From NCBI GenBank assembly GCA_004560045.1, contig SFWF01000017.1:1-37889 (forward strand): a DNA stretch of 37,889 nt, written 5' to 3'. A model generated the notes under the pieces. It made no database searches and was not told the origin of the DNA. It was given only the letters and a program-made list of their open reading frames with translations. Below are positions 24,654 to 32,757 of this stretch, piece by piece; position 1 is the first letter of the stretch; the number at the start of each line of letters is the position of its first letter. A program made the position numbers and the translations under genes. Source of the DNA: a bacterium. Its GTDB lineage: Bacteria; Bacillota; Clostridia; Oscillospirales; Acutalibacteraceae.

Positions 24654-26615
24654 TTACTCTATGAAAAGTATGACGGGATAGAGGGTCTCAAGCCTTATAT
24701 CGAGGGTGTAAACACCGTTGCCCTTTTCGGTAAAGGAGACGGGGGCTTCGGAGCCGTCGGGGAGCATAAGAGTTATTGCCTCAGGCTCTTTTTCGAGGAA
24801 GAGGTCAATCCCCTCGGCAGGGTCGATACCGAGAAGGTATGCAGAGGCCATAATTCTTCCGTCGGGCAGGATACCTGCCTTAAAGCAGATCTCCTCGTCG
24901 CCTACGCAGTAGACAGGAAGCCCTCCTGCGCGGGAGAATAGGGAGATAAACTGCGCCTTTCGGCTCTCGTTTAAGAAGGCAAAGCCCTGCATATAATCGA
25001 AGCTATAGGTAAAGGAGCCGCAGAATACCACCGACAGTCTGCCCTCGCCTCTGTCGAGGCAGGTAACGGCAGGGCTGAGCAGCTGCGCATAGCCGTCCTT
25101 TCTGAAATAGTTATGAGAAAGCTCCTCGGTGGAGGGGTTTATCGCGGTAAGCTTTTTCATATTCTTCTGCTTGGTACAGCACTGATCGAGGCTTCCGTCG
25201 AAGGTCTCGCCGTGGCAGACGCCAAGGTCCCATTCCTCGACTCTTACGCCGAGTTTTTCTCCGTATCCCCTCTCACAAAGAATCTGTGCCGCCAGGCCGT
25301 CACAGAATACCGAGGTCTCGAACATTTTTCGAAGCTCGGCATCGCTGAGCGCTTCGGCGACCTTACCCTCGATGAAGTTAAGTTTTTCCGCTTCATCCGA
25401 GAGGTAGAAGGGAATTCCCATTCGCTCGAGGTTTTTCTCAATAATATCGTGAAGGTGGTTATACCAGACATCGCCGACGAATTTCATATACCTTTGTTCG
25501 GTGAAGGCGGCCGAAACTCCGACCCATTTAATGTCGTCCGAAAGATCGGCAAGTTTTTCGTACATCTTATGATGCTCGGCCAAAATATCGCGGTAGGCCT
25601 TACCCGATTCGGGCTCGAAGGCCGAGGTGCGGGTCAGCCAGTGCTTGGCACCCTTAAGTCCCTCTAAAATTGAGGAGGTAAAATGAGCGTGAAGGTGACG
25701 TGCGCTTTTTGCGTAGCGGTTAAATGGAATTGTATCGGTTTCGGCAAGAAGAATATCGATTCCGCGCTTTTTAAGCCTTCTCGCGCAGATAGCGGCGTTT
25801 ATAATGCCCTTCGTGAATTCTCTTACCGAATAGGGGGCATAACAGCCGTTAGGCACTCGGACCATGGTCGGGTTGCCCTTTCCCGCAAATACCTTATTGG
25901 TATAGTCCACCGATTCGCAGATATGACCGCTTGTGCAGTTGATGCCCTGAATGGAGGGGTCGATCTCGTCCATAGCGGTGCGGAAGGCCTTTGCGGCTTC
26001 TACCATAGAGTCGCGCTGAGTCTCCTCGAAAACGGTGGTAAGAGGATCGCCTGCAGGATGGGTCGAAATATGCTTCCAAAGGTCTTGCCTTGTCCAATTA
26101 AGACCCGTTCTTCGGTTAAATTCGGCCATATGCAGGGGGCAGGCACAGCCTCTTCCCTGACGGTGCATAAGACGGAAATCGTCGTCTAACATAATGGCTT
26201 TGGGGTGCTCTTTTGCGAGGGTCCTCATCACCTCGCTGAAATGTGCCAAAAAGCCTTTATCGTAGGGGCAGTAGGAGTTTGAGGTCTGAACCCCGTCGGG
26301 ACTGCAATTGCCGTCGGCGTCGGAAAGCCCGACGTAGGTCTGAAATGGGGCGTGGGTTATTTCGTAGCCGTGACCGAGGCTTGCCTGAATGAGGATTCCT
26401 GCCTCTACGCCCTCTTTAGCGAGACGGTCGCGGTAGCGGGCATAAAGCCTTGCTGCCTTGCCTGCCTTATCCCAGACGGGATCTCCCTCGGGGACGAGTA
26501 TCATCATAAAAAGCGGCATCGAAAAAGCCCCTCTTTTTACCTGCGCTATTATATCTTCGGCCCTCTTCTCGAACTCGTTTTCGGAAAGGGGGGTTATAGA
26601 GTAATTATAAAGCAT
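24654..26615 (-). CDS. Putative cytoplasmic glycosidase-like TIM-barrel protein (GH42-like), 653 aa
   Basis: I do not recognise a named family with certainty. The N-terminal 350 residues have the pattern of a TIM barrel of glycoside hydrolases: MPLFMMILVP, KAIMLDDDFRL (acidic residues 144-146), and ILLAETDTIPFNR with Glu292 where a catalytic acid could lie. Residues 157-162 (CACPLH) form a CxCxxH motif. The middle looks like a beta-galactosidase trimerisation-type alpha/beta domain, and the end (about 590-653) is a beta-sandwich. There is no signal peptide. The start is the ATG at 26615 with GGAGGAG upstream and its own promoter. Together with GH28 it forms a probable two-gene sugar-degrading unit. 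Function is inferred from fold only. Confidence 0.6.
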   Translation of the reverse strand: MLYNYSITPLSENEFEKRAEDIIAQVKRGAFSMPLFMMILVPEGDPVWDKAGKAARLYARYRDRLAKEGVEAGILIQASLGHGYEITHAPFQTYVGLSDADGNCSPDGVQTSNSYCPYDKGFLAHFSEVMRTLAKEHPKAIMLDDDFRLMHRQGRGCACPLHMAEFNRRTGLNWTRQDLWKHISTHPAGDPLTTVFEETQRDSMVEAAKAFRTAMDEIDPSIQGINCTSGHICESVDYTNKVFAGKGNPTMVRVPNGCYAPYSVREFTKGIINAAICARRLKKRGIDILLAETDTIPFNRYAKSARHLHAHFTSSILEGLKGAKHWLTRTSAFEPESGKAYRDILAEHHKMYEKLADLSDDIKWVGVSAAFTEQRYMKFVGDVWYNHLHDIIEKNLERMGIPFYLSDEAEKLNFIEGKVAEALSDAELRKMFETSVFCDGLAAQILCERGYGEKLGVRVEEWDLGVCHGETFDGSLDQCCTKQKNMKKLTAINPSTEELSHNYFRKDGYAQLLSPAVTCLDRGEGRLSVVFCGSFTYSFDYMQGFAFLNESRKAQFISLFSRAGGLPVYCVGDEEICFKAGILPDGRIMASAYLLGIDPAEGIDLFLEKEPEAITLMLPDGSEAPVSFTEKGNGVYTLDIRLETLYPVILFIE

Positions 26616-26637
26616 AATATCTCCTCCTTATGTCCTC

Positions 26638-26666
26638 ATATTAGCATAGAGGAGGCTCTAAGTCAA
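26638..26666 (-). promoter_or_regulatory. Promoter of the 653-aa gene (and GH28)
   Basis: Minus strand: TTGACT (26661-26666), 17-bp spacer, TAATAT (26638-26643) with TGC before it. Confidence 0.65.
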
Positions 26667-26703
26667 GGCGGCTTTTCACGAAAGGCTTTCGAAAACATAC
26701 GGG

Positions 26704-26732
26704 TTGCAAGAGGCAAATATATATGTTATAAT
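26704..26732 (+). promoter_or_regulatory. Promoter of the ATPase-lipoprotein operon
   Basis: TTGCAA at 26704-26709, 17-bp spacer, TATAAT at 26727-26732, preceded by TGT (extended -10). The ribosome site AGGAGGGG follows within about ten bases. Confidence 0.7.
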
Positions 26733-26752
26733 GTAGAGACAGGAGGGGTAAA

Positions 26753-27499
26753 ATGAAAGCGAAATATATAAGCGGCCTGCTTTTTGAGGACGGTCTGCCG
26801 AATGGCTCCTATCTTAGCTCCCTTCCCGCGGTAAAGCATTTAGAGGCCGAAAAAGAGCTTCGCTTTTCCTCGAACGTGACCTTTTTCGTCGGGGAAAACG
26901 GAACGGGAAAGTCCACCCTGCTTGAGGCCATTGCGGTAGCCTTCGGCTTTAACGCCGAGGGGGGAACGAGAAATTTCTGCTTTTCGACCAACGAGACCCA
27001 CTCTCCCCTCTTTAAAAGCCTTACCCTTCTAAAAAGAGGCTTTGCCGAGGACGGATTTTTCCTCCGCGCCGAAAGTCTTTATAACCTGGCCACGAATATT
27101 GAACAGCTCGACCGAATCGTCGCCCCTTCTCCCACAATTTCTGCAAGCTACGGAGGCGTCTCCCTTCATCATCAGTCTCACGGCGAAAGCTTTTTAGCCA
27201 TCGTTCAAAACCGCTTCGGAGGCAAGGGACTTTACATTCTCGACGAGCCCGAGGCCGCCCTTTCCCCCATGCGGCTGATGACCCTTATGAGCGAAATGGA
27301 CCGACTCGTTAAAAAGGATTCGCAGTTTATTATCGCTACCCACTCCCCTATTCTTATGACCTTTCCCGAGGCTCAGATATTGGAGTTTTCGGACAAGGGC
27401 ATAAAAGAGGTAGAGTATAAGGATACAGAGCATTTTAAGATAACGAAAAGCTTTCTTGAAAGCCCCGAAAGAATGCTTCGTTATCTTTTGGAAGAATAA
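26753..27499 (+). CDS. AAA/ABC-type ATPase, stand-alone
   Basis: 248-aa soluble ATPase with an ABC-type nucleotide site and no membrane or substrate domain. Walker A is GENGTGKST (47-55), the signature-like motif is SHGES (142-146), Walker B is YILDEPEAALSP (161-172), and the switch histidine is in ATHSP (His197). It resembles the compact predicted ATPases (AAA_21-like) found singly in many genomes. No nuclease, primase or other defence partner is adjacent; the next gene, 20 bp on, is a small lipoprotein. AGGAGG lies a few bases before the ATG. Role unknown. Confidence 0.85.
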   Translation: MKAKYISGLLFEDGLPNGSYLSSLPAVKHLEAEKELRFSSNVTFFVGENGTGKSTLLEAIAVAFGFNAEGGTRNFCFSTNETHSPLFKSLTLLKRGFAEDGFFLRAESLYNLATNIEQLDRIVAPSPTISASYGGVSLHHQSHGESFLAIVQNRFGGKGLYILDEPEAALSPMRLMTLMSEMDRLVKKDSQFIIATHSPILMTFPEAQILEFSDKGIKEVEYKDTEHFKITKSFLESPERMLRYLLEE

Positions 27500-27519
27500 A
27501 ACTAAAAGGAGAAAATTTT

Positions 27520-28002
27520 ATGAAAAAGCTTTTATGTTTGACCCTTTGCGCAGTTCTCGTTTTATCCCTCAGCGGCTGTTCCCTTCTTATGGCAGTAGAA
27601 GAAAAGACCGCACAAAAGGTTCCCGAAGTCTCGAGTCTCGTTCCCTCGGCCGATAATAACGGGGATATCGATGAGACCGAAGGCCTTAACAAAACTATAG
27701 TCTGCCCTATGGAGGACTCGATGTATCCTGCCGCGAATATAGAGCTTAAGGAGGATCTTACCTTTAAGATGCAGGTAAATCTCTACGAGGGCTTTGGCGA
27801 TATCCTGGGCACATACGAGGAGGACGGTAACGGTAACCTAAGCTTAGAGGTAACCGAAAAGAATTTTTCGGGTTTTGCGGGAGATACCCTTGAGAGCTTT
27901 AAGCTTATCAAATTAAGCGACACGAGCTACGAAATAAAGTTTGACGGCATAGATCATGTAGGCGCTATTCACAGCGGTGCAGTCTTAAGCGAAAACGAAT
28001 AA
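27520..28002 (+). CDS. Small lipoprotein of unknown function
   Basis: 160-aa secreted lipoprotein. The signal peptide MKKLLCLTLCAVLVLSLSGC has a lipobox (LSGC, Cys20). It is followed by an acidic, low-complexity linker and a beta-rich domain (about residues 70-155, for example LKEDLTFKMQVNLYEGFGDILG). This layout resembles lipocalin-like or DUF-type extracellular domains, but no family could be assigned. AAAAGGAG precedes the ATG. It shares a transcript with the ATPase, although an obvious functional link is not visible. Confidence 0.75.
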   Translation: MKKLLCLTLCAVLVLSLSGCSLLMAVEEKTAQKVPEVSSLVPSADNNGDIDETEGLNKTIVCPMEDSMYPAANIELKEDLTFKMQVNLYEGFGDILGTYEEDGNGNLSLEVTEKNFSGFAGDTLESFKLIKLSDTSYEIKFDGIDHVGAIHSGAVLSENE

Positions 28003-28009
28003 TGCGTAA

Positions 28010-28045
28010 AAAGCGGAGCTCTTTTCTGAACTCCGCTTTATCTTA
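28010..28045 (+). terminator. Terminator after the lipoprotein gene
   Basis: Stem AAAGCGGAG / CTCCGCTTT with a 12-base loop that may pair further, followed by a T-rich tail. Confidence 0.85.
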
Positions 28046-28114
28046 TTATACTATTTGAGTAACGCTTTAAAAGCTTCTCGTTCTTGAATCGGAAAAATTC
28101 AAAAGAGGAATAGT

Positions 28115-28142
28115 AAAAGCGAGGGGAATTCCCCTCGCTTTT
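28115..28142. terminator. Perfect palindromic terminator of the Gfo/Idh operon
   Basis: 28-bp perfect palindrome: AAAAGCGAGGGG, AATT, CCCCTCGCTTTT. It lies five bases from the end of the minus-strand operon and has A/T tails on both sides. Confidence 0.9.
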
Positions 28143-28147
28143 AAGTT

Positions 28148-29224
28148 TTATAATTTGACCACCTTGCCGGTTGCGATGCTTTCGTACACGGCGTTCATAG
28201 CCTCGATGGTACGCTTATGCCATCTTAGGTTGATAAGAGGTGTTTTAGAGTTTCTGATATTATCAACGAACTCGTCTATAAGACCGATCCACTCGTCAAA
28301 GTAGGTATACTGAACGGTATATCTGTCGTTCGGACAGCCGTTATGGTAGACGTTGGGTCCGAAGCAGTCGGCCATCATGGTTCCCTTTTCGCCGTTTATG
28401 GTAATATTTACCTCCATGCGCTTGGGGAATACCTCCCAGCCGGGGCCGGGCACCTTGATACGCTCCTCCATCTTAGACCAGGAGGGGTCGAGAGAAAAGA
28501 CGGTTCCGTCCTTCATTCTGCCGATTACCGAAAGCATATCCTCCTCTTCGATATCGGGGCGGATGTTGGGCGCAACCTCGGCATAAATGCTTTCAAAATC
28601 GCTTCCCGTCATATGGCGGATCATATCGAAAATATGGGGATGGTCGCAAAGTGCGCCTCCGCGGAAACGGGGATCGCCCTCCTTAATGGGCACGCGTCTT
28701 CCATAGCTTTTCTCGGGAACACCCTGCCAGGGGAAGGCCCAAACAGGAGAAAGGGTGATGTTGGTCGCATTAAAGGACTTGATCTTACCGATCTCGCCCT
28801 TAGCGAGTAGCTCCTTCATTCGCGCGATAACGGGATTATAATGCATTTCAAGCTCTATCTGGCAAACGAGACCCTTCTTTTCGACAATATCGATCATCTC
28901 GTCGTATTCGTCCATATCAAAGGTCGGCACCTTCATGGAAAGAATATGAATACCGCGCTCGGCACAAAGCTTCATCTGACGAAGATGCTCACTGTTTTCG
29001 CTGGCAAGAACTACGGCCTCGATCTCGGGGTGTGCGTCCAGCATTTCGGTCTCGCTGTCGTAGCAGGGTATACCCTGCACGCTGTTTAAAAAAATCTCCT
29101 TTACCTCTTCATTGGCGGTAGCCACCGCTACCCAATCGAGCTTGGGATTATCCTTAAGAGTCTGATAATATTTTCTCGTATGGCCGTGGGTCATACTCAT
29201 CATAGCAATTTTTAAGGGTTTCAT
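28148..29224 (-). CDS. Gfo/Idh/MocA family oxidoreductase with atypical motifs
   Basis: 358-aa protein with the two-domain layout of Gfo/Idh/MocA sugar oxidoreductases. The usual N-terminal glycine-rich GxGxxG is replaced by MMSMTHGHTRKYY, and the EKP motif reads SMKVP with Lys98 retained. The catalytic region GGALCDHPHIFDMIRH (189-204) keeps Asp194, His197 and Asp200. Cofactor binding may therefore differ from the norm. The start ATG follows directly on the stop codon of the preceding gene (TAAATG), with only a weak AGG, so translation is coupled. It is the last gene of a four-gene operon under probable AraC control. The substrate is unknown. Confidence 0.83.
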   Translation of the reverse strand: MKPLKIAMMSMTHGHTRKYYQTLKDNPKLDWVAVATANEEVKEIFLNSVQGIPCYDSETEMLDAHPEIEAVVLASENSEHLRQMKLCAERGIHILSMKVPTFDMDEYDEMIDIVEKKGLVCQIELEMHYNPVIARMKELLAKGEIGKIKSFNATNITLSPVWAFPWQGVPEKSYGRRVPIKEGDPRFRGGALCDHPHIFDMIRHMTGSDFESIYAEVAPNIRPDIEEEDMLSVIGRMKDGTVFSLDPSWSKMEERIKVPGPGWEVFPKRMEVNITINGEKGTMMADCFGPNVYHNGCPNDRYTVQYTYFDEWIGLIDEFVDNIRNSKTPLINLRWHKRTIEAMNAVYESIATGKVVKL

Positions 29225-29917
29225 TTATATTACCTGCCTTTCTCCCGTTTCGGCGGAAATTTTCGCCTTTTCAACCAGCACCAAAAGCTCGGAATCGGTA
29301 GCGAGCTGCTCCTCCTCGGTTCCCTTTTGAGCGACGGTAAAGGCAGAACGAACGACCGCAATATCCTCAGCGGAAAGTCCGTAAAGCTCAAAATCGACGT
29401 CGGTAAATTTTTGGTTCTCGGAGCCGAAAAGATAGATAGAATCCTGCCTGAGCTGTGCGTCAACGACGACGTCGCAGGCAATACCGCGCTGAGAAATGAT
29501 CTCGTGCTTATCCTTTGCGGGCTCTCCCTTCTTCAGGGTGGCGGATATCTCGAAGGTGCAAACGATACCCTCTTCTGCGGTTGCGATAACGTTAAGGGTG
29601 TTGTCGTTTTGCATAGCGGTAATTCCGACCAGCTTTCTGCCTAAAACGTACTGACAGATATCCAGCTCTCGGTAAAGCTCGGCAAAAACGTCCTTGCCCT
29701 TTTCTACGATACGGGCGACACGCATAACGCTGATACCCACGAGGGTTCCGCCCTGAACGATGTTTTTAAGCTCGGTAAATCTGCGTTCAAGTCGGTGTGA
29801 TAAAAGGGGGATATCACGGCCGTCTATTATAACGGTTTTTTCATCCTTTAGGGTCGCTCTTTTTTCCACGTCGTATTTTTCGATAAGAAAATCAAGCTTT
29901 TCCTGTAAATTTGTCAT
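29225..29917 (-). CDS. Unknown protein, resembles a Gfo/Idh/MocA substrate-binding domain without an NAD domain
   Basis: 230-aa soluble protein that I cannot place in a named family. It lacks any Rossmann glycine motif. Residues from about 60 (GISVMRVARIVEKGKDVFAE) to about 180 alternate beta-strands and helices, with VVDAQLRQDSIYLFGSENQK resembling the open-faced sheet of the Gfo/Idh/MocA C-terminal domain. It is encoded directly before the oxidoreductase, with no bases between stop and start, so a complex with that protein is plausible. The start ATG at 29917 has AAAGGAG upstream. Function is inferred from context only. Confidence 0.6.
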   Translation of the reverse strand: MTNLQEKLDFLIEKYDVEKRATLKDEKTVIIDGRDIPLLSHRLERRFTELKNIVQGGTLVGISVMRVARIVEKGKDVFAELYRELDICQYVLGRKLVGITAMQNDNTLNVIATAEEGIVCTFEISATLKKGEPAKDKHEIISQRGIACDVVVDAQLRQDSIYLFGSENQKFTDVDFELYGLSAEDIAVVRSAFTVAQKGTEEEQLATDSELLVLVEKAKISAETGERQVI

Positions 29918-29931
29918 TGCTCTCAGCTCCT

Positions 29932-30681
29932 TTAAAGCATTTTAACTCTCGGCTTGTATTTTTCGAGGTAGGCCGCGTTTTTCTCGTCGCCGCCCGGGGT
30001 GTTTGCGCTTGACCAAACGGGAGGGGTAATGCCTCTGTCGATGCACTGCTTTACACATTCGATCTCAAGCAGGTGTGCAATATAGAAATCGACAATGTTG
30101 GAAACGGGTCCGATGGGGGTATCGAGTCCGGGGACGTTTACGACGGCGTCACCGACGGGGTTGAAATCCTCTATGCAAACGTCGGCGTAATCGAAAAGAT
30201 TCGTCTTATTGGGATGACGGATAAAGTGATCGGCAGGCATTTCCTTTTGCCAGGCCTCGCTTGAAACGGCTATTATTTTAGCGCCCTGCTTTTTGGCCTC
30301 CATTGCCGCATCGATGGTTGCGGGATTGATTCCGATATTGTGGAAAATTATAAGAATATCGTCCTTTTTAAGGTCGTAGTATTTTACTATCGAGCTACCG
30401 TAGTTTACGGTTCTTTCAAGCTCTAAATATTTAAGGGCCTGATTAAAGACCGAAAGCCCCGTTTCCATTATGGGATTGATGCAGGAAAGGCCTCCCGCAC
30501 GGAAAAACATTTCTCCGACGGGCAGGGTGGTATGACCGCCGCCGCCGTAAACGTTTATAAGACGGTCGTTTTCAATGGCGTCTGCCATAAGGGAGGCCGC
30601 CTTTTTAATGTTTTCCTCCTGAGTCGCATTTACCTTCTCGAGGTTTTCGATAACAGCCTTATAGTATCCGAAATCGTTCAT
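29932..30681 (-). CDS. SIS-domain sugar isomerase/phosphosugar-binding protein (UPF0309-like)
   Basis: 249-aa cytoplasmic protein with one SIS domain, the fold that binds phosphosugars and carries out aldose-ketose isomerisation or sensing. The phosphate-binding loop is VYGGGGHT at residues 44-51. DDILIIFHNIGINPATIDAA forms the second conserved turn, and the C-terminal segment PIGPVSNIVDFYIAHLLEIE matches the UPF0309 group. The start ATG at 30681 lies three bases after the previous stop, with its GGAGG ribosome site inside the end of that gene. A phosphorylated intermediate is therefore likely in the pathway. The specific sugar is unknown. Confidence 0.82.
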   Translation of the reverse strand: MNDFGYYKAVIENLEKVNATQEENIKKAASLMADAIENDRLINVYGGGGHTTLPVGEMFFRAGGLSCINPIMETGLSVFNQALKYLELERTVNYGSSIVKYYDLKKDDILIIFHNIGINPATIDAAMEAKKQGAKIIAVSSEAWQKEMPADHFIRHPNKTNLFDYADVCIEDFNPVGDAVVNVPGLDTPIGPVSNIVDFYIAHLLEIECVKQCIDRGITPPVWSSANTPGGDEKNAAYLEKYKPRVKML

Positions 30682-30684
30682 TGC

Positions 30685-31722
30685 TTAGTCCTCCTTTTTA
30701 AGTACGCGTTTATAGTTTCTTCCGATATTGTCCCAAAGCTCAATCGGATCCTTTGCGGCAACGACCGTTCCGTAGCCGCCGCGGTAGGTCCAGGTAGCAA
30801 GACGGTCGACCCCTAACTCCTCGTACATATCAACCACTCTGTCGATCTGCGCAAAGTCGTCGGGACGCTTGTTATAGCCCATGATCCAGCGCTCGCTCTG
30901 CTTGCCGTATTTCTTAGCCATCGCTACCGTTCTTTCGGTAATTTCGCGGAAGAAGCTCTCGGGCAACGTCCAGTTGATTATGGTGGTAGAGAAGACGTCG
31001 AAATAGGGACAGGAGGCTACCATATCCCAGTTATCGTAGCCGCGAAGCTCGGTTACGTAGTAGCTGTTTAAGGTTGCGTGAACGCAGCAGGTTATCTCGA
31101 GGTTGGGGTTATACTCCTTCAAGGCCTTTGAGGTATCGCTTAAAGTAAAGAGGGCCTCGCGCCAGCGGAACTGCTTAACGTCGTCGTTCATAAATTTGGG
31201 CATTTCGTATCCGTAATATTCCTCGAACCTCTTCACACATTCGGGACAGCGGCAGGCCCAGTCGTCTCCCGCACCGCCCGTGATAGAGGCGTAGGCTTTA
31301 GGATAGGCGTAGTGCGGCTCGTCCCAGAAAAAGCCGTCGACCTCGGTGTTCTTTGCGATCTTAAGACAGATATTCTTAAAATAATCGCGGAAGGAATTGG
31401 TGTTAAAGCAAGCTGCGTTTAAAACCTCGCCTGTATAGGCCGAAACCTGACGGTGGTGAATATTGTTCTGAAGAAAAAGGCTTACCTGCTCTCCGCCGAA
31501 ATATTTTCCGATACCCCAGGTATCGGCGATGACCCGAAGACCCAGCTCGTGAGCCGCCTTTACAATATTGTTGATATTGGGGAACCAGAAGTCCACATCA
31601 AACTCGGTGATGGCGAGAATGACCGTATCACAGCCGTGATCCTTCATCTCCTTAAAATCTTCGATCGCGTGCTCCACGTAGTTTAAGCCGTAGTAGCTTA
31701 CCGCCGTGTGTTTAATTGCCAT
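30685..31722 (-). CDS. Putative glycoside hydrolase-like TIM-barrel protein, 345 aa
   Basis: Cytoplasmic protein with a probable (beta/alpha)8 barrel: HGCDTVILAITEFD (strand 1-2), GLRVIADTWGIG (strand 3), DGFFWDEPHYAY (130-140) with adjacent acidic Asp134-Glu135, and a late strand WIMGYNKRPDD. These positions resemble the catalytic strands of glycosidases, but no family assignment is secure. Residues 157-162 (CRCPEC) form a CxCxxC motif in a loop after the acidic pair. The start is the ATG at 31722, with AAGGAG seven bases upstream; an ATG at 31740 is also in frame but has no site. It is the first gene of the four-gene operon. Confidence 0.62.
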   Translation of the reverse strand: MAIKHTAVSYYGLNYVEHAIEDFKEMKDHGCDTVILAITEFDVDFWFPNINNIVKAAHELGLRVIADTWGIGKYFGGEQVSLFLQNNIHHRQVSAYTGEVLNAACFNTNSFRDYFKNICLKIAKNTEVDGFFWDEPHYAYPKAYASITGGAGDDWACRCPECVKRFEEYYGYEMPKFMNDDVKQFRWREALFTLSDTSKALKEYNPNLEITCCVHATLNSYYVTELRGYDNWDMVASCPYFDVFSTTIINWTLPESFFREITERTVAMAKKYGKQSERWIMGYNKRPDDFAQIDRVVDMYEELGVDRLATWTYRGGYGTVVAAKDPIELWDNIGRNYKRVLKKED

Positions 31723-31814
31723 AGCTTTTCTCCTTTTCATTAGTTTTTAATGCTTTCCGCCTTAAAGCGTCATCAACTTAATAATATACCCTATCGCGTG
31801 GAAAGCAAACCCAC

Positions 31815-31843
31815 TATTCAACACAAAAGGTGGATTATTCGAC
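31815..31843. promoter_or_regulatory. Candidate AraC operator (direct repeats 21 bp apart)
   Basis: TATTCAAC at 31815-31822 and TATTCGAC at 31836-31843 are in direct repetition with 21-bp phasing, the spacing favoured by AraC-type dimers. The second half-site ends two bases before the -35 box of the araC-like gene. Confidence 0.4.
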
Positions 31844-31845
31844 TG

Positions 31846-31873
31846 TTGACTTGTGATATTTTTGTGTTATAAT
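31846..31873 (+). promoter_or_regulatory. Promoter of the second AraC-type gene
   Basis: TTGACT at 31846-31851, 16-bp spacer, TATAAT at 31868-31873 with TGT before it. The predicted start near 31880 leaves only a very short leader. No good -35 is visible for the divergent operon, which fits a need for an activator. Confidence 0.6.
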
Positions 31874-31891
31874 GAGGTGGGGGTGGATAAA

Positions 31892-32641
31892 ATGTTATGC
31901 GACGGCAATAACCCTATTTTAAAGATCGTAGGCGTTGAGCGGGTATACTGGAAAAGCGGCGTTTTTGATGTATTGGCCCGCGATTATTCGGCGCTTGCCT
32001 TCAGAATAAGCGGCAATACGACGATCACCGCCGACGGAAAGGAATATTATATACGTTCAAACGATATTCTGTATTTGCCTCAGAACGTTTCCTACAGGGC
32101 GGAATATGCCGATACGGAAATACTTGTAATTCATTTTATCACCTCTCGGGACGACAAGGAGCTGGAGGTGTATTCCTTTCAGAACGTCGAAAAGATCTAC
32201 AAGCTGTTTTTAAGCGCTCTCAGCATTTGGAAAAACAAGGAGCCCGGCTTCAACGTCTACGTCCTTTCACAGCTTTATATGATCTTAGGGCTGATCCTCG
32301 AAAAAAACACCAAGATAAATCAGCCGGAGCATTTTCTTAAGGCGATTTCCTTTATAAATTCCAACTACAAAAACAGCACTCTTGATATCGCTACGATCTG
32401 CTCCGAGGCAGGAATGAGCGCCACCCATTTCAGACAGCTTTTCAGAAAATACTATCAAAAAACGCCGATAGAATATATCACGAGCCTGCGGCTTGAATAT
32501 GCAAGAAGCCTTATTTCTAACGGTGTTTCGATAGAAAACGCTACCTTTGAAAGCGGCTTCAACGACTCGAAATACTTTGCAAGGGTAGTTAAAAAGCAGT
32601 TTGGCTGTACCCCGAGAGATCTTAAGACCTACGGAAAATAA
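31892..32641 (+). CDS. AraC family transcriptional regulator
   Basis: 249-aa regulator with an N-terminal cupin-type ligand domain (ALAFRISGNTTITADGKEYYIRSNDILYLPQ) and a C-terminal double helix-turn-helix (STLDIATICSEAGMSATHFRQLFRKYY, then VSIENATFESGFNDSKYFARVVKK). The preferred start is the ATG at 31892, with GGGGTGG upstream; a GTG at 31883 is possible, while earlier in-frame ATGs fall upstream of the mapped promoter start. It is divergent from the glycosidase-like/SIS/oxidoreductase operon and most likely activates it in response to a sugar. A terminator follows. Confidence 0.9.
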   Translation: MLCDGNNPILKIVGVERVYWKSGVFDVLARDYSALAFRISGNTTITADGKEYYIRSNDILYLPQNVSYRAEYADTEILVIHFITSRDDKELEVYSFQNVEKIYKLFLSALSIWKNKEPGFNVYVLSQLYMILGLILEKNTKINQPEHFLKAISFINSNYKNSTLDIATICSEAGMSATHFRQLFRKYYQKTPIEYITSLRLEYARSLISNGVSIENATFESGFNDSKYFARVVKKQFGCTPRDLKTYGK

Positions 32642-32676
32642 AAACCGAAACTGCTACGCACAGAGATATATAAATC

Positions 32677-32705
32677 AAAAATCGGAGCTTTTGCTCTGAT
32701 TTTTT
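32677..32705 (+). terminator. Terminator after the second AraC gene
   Basis: Stem AAAATCGGAGC / GCTCTGATTTT (one G-U pair), TTTT loop, then a T run. Confidence 0.85.
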
Positions 32706-32707
32706 GC

Positions 32708-32736
32708 TTGTAAATATACCGTTTTTATCGTACAAT
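32708..32736 (+). promoter_or_regulatory. Promoter of the TPR-DUF4037 operon
   Basis: TTGTAA at 32708-32713, 17-bp spacer, TACAAT at 32731-32736; GGAGG ribosome site at 32746-32750. Confidence 0.6.
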
Positions 32737-32757
32737 AAAGAAAACGGAGGTGTTTTT

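Noticed and set aside
26753..28002. ATPase-lipoprotein pair as an anti-phage system
   Set aside because: No nuclease, primase, protease or other effector domain is encoded nearby, and the lipoprotein is extracellular.
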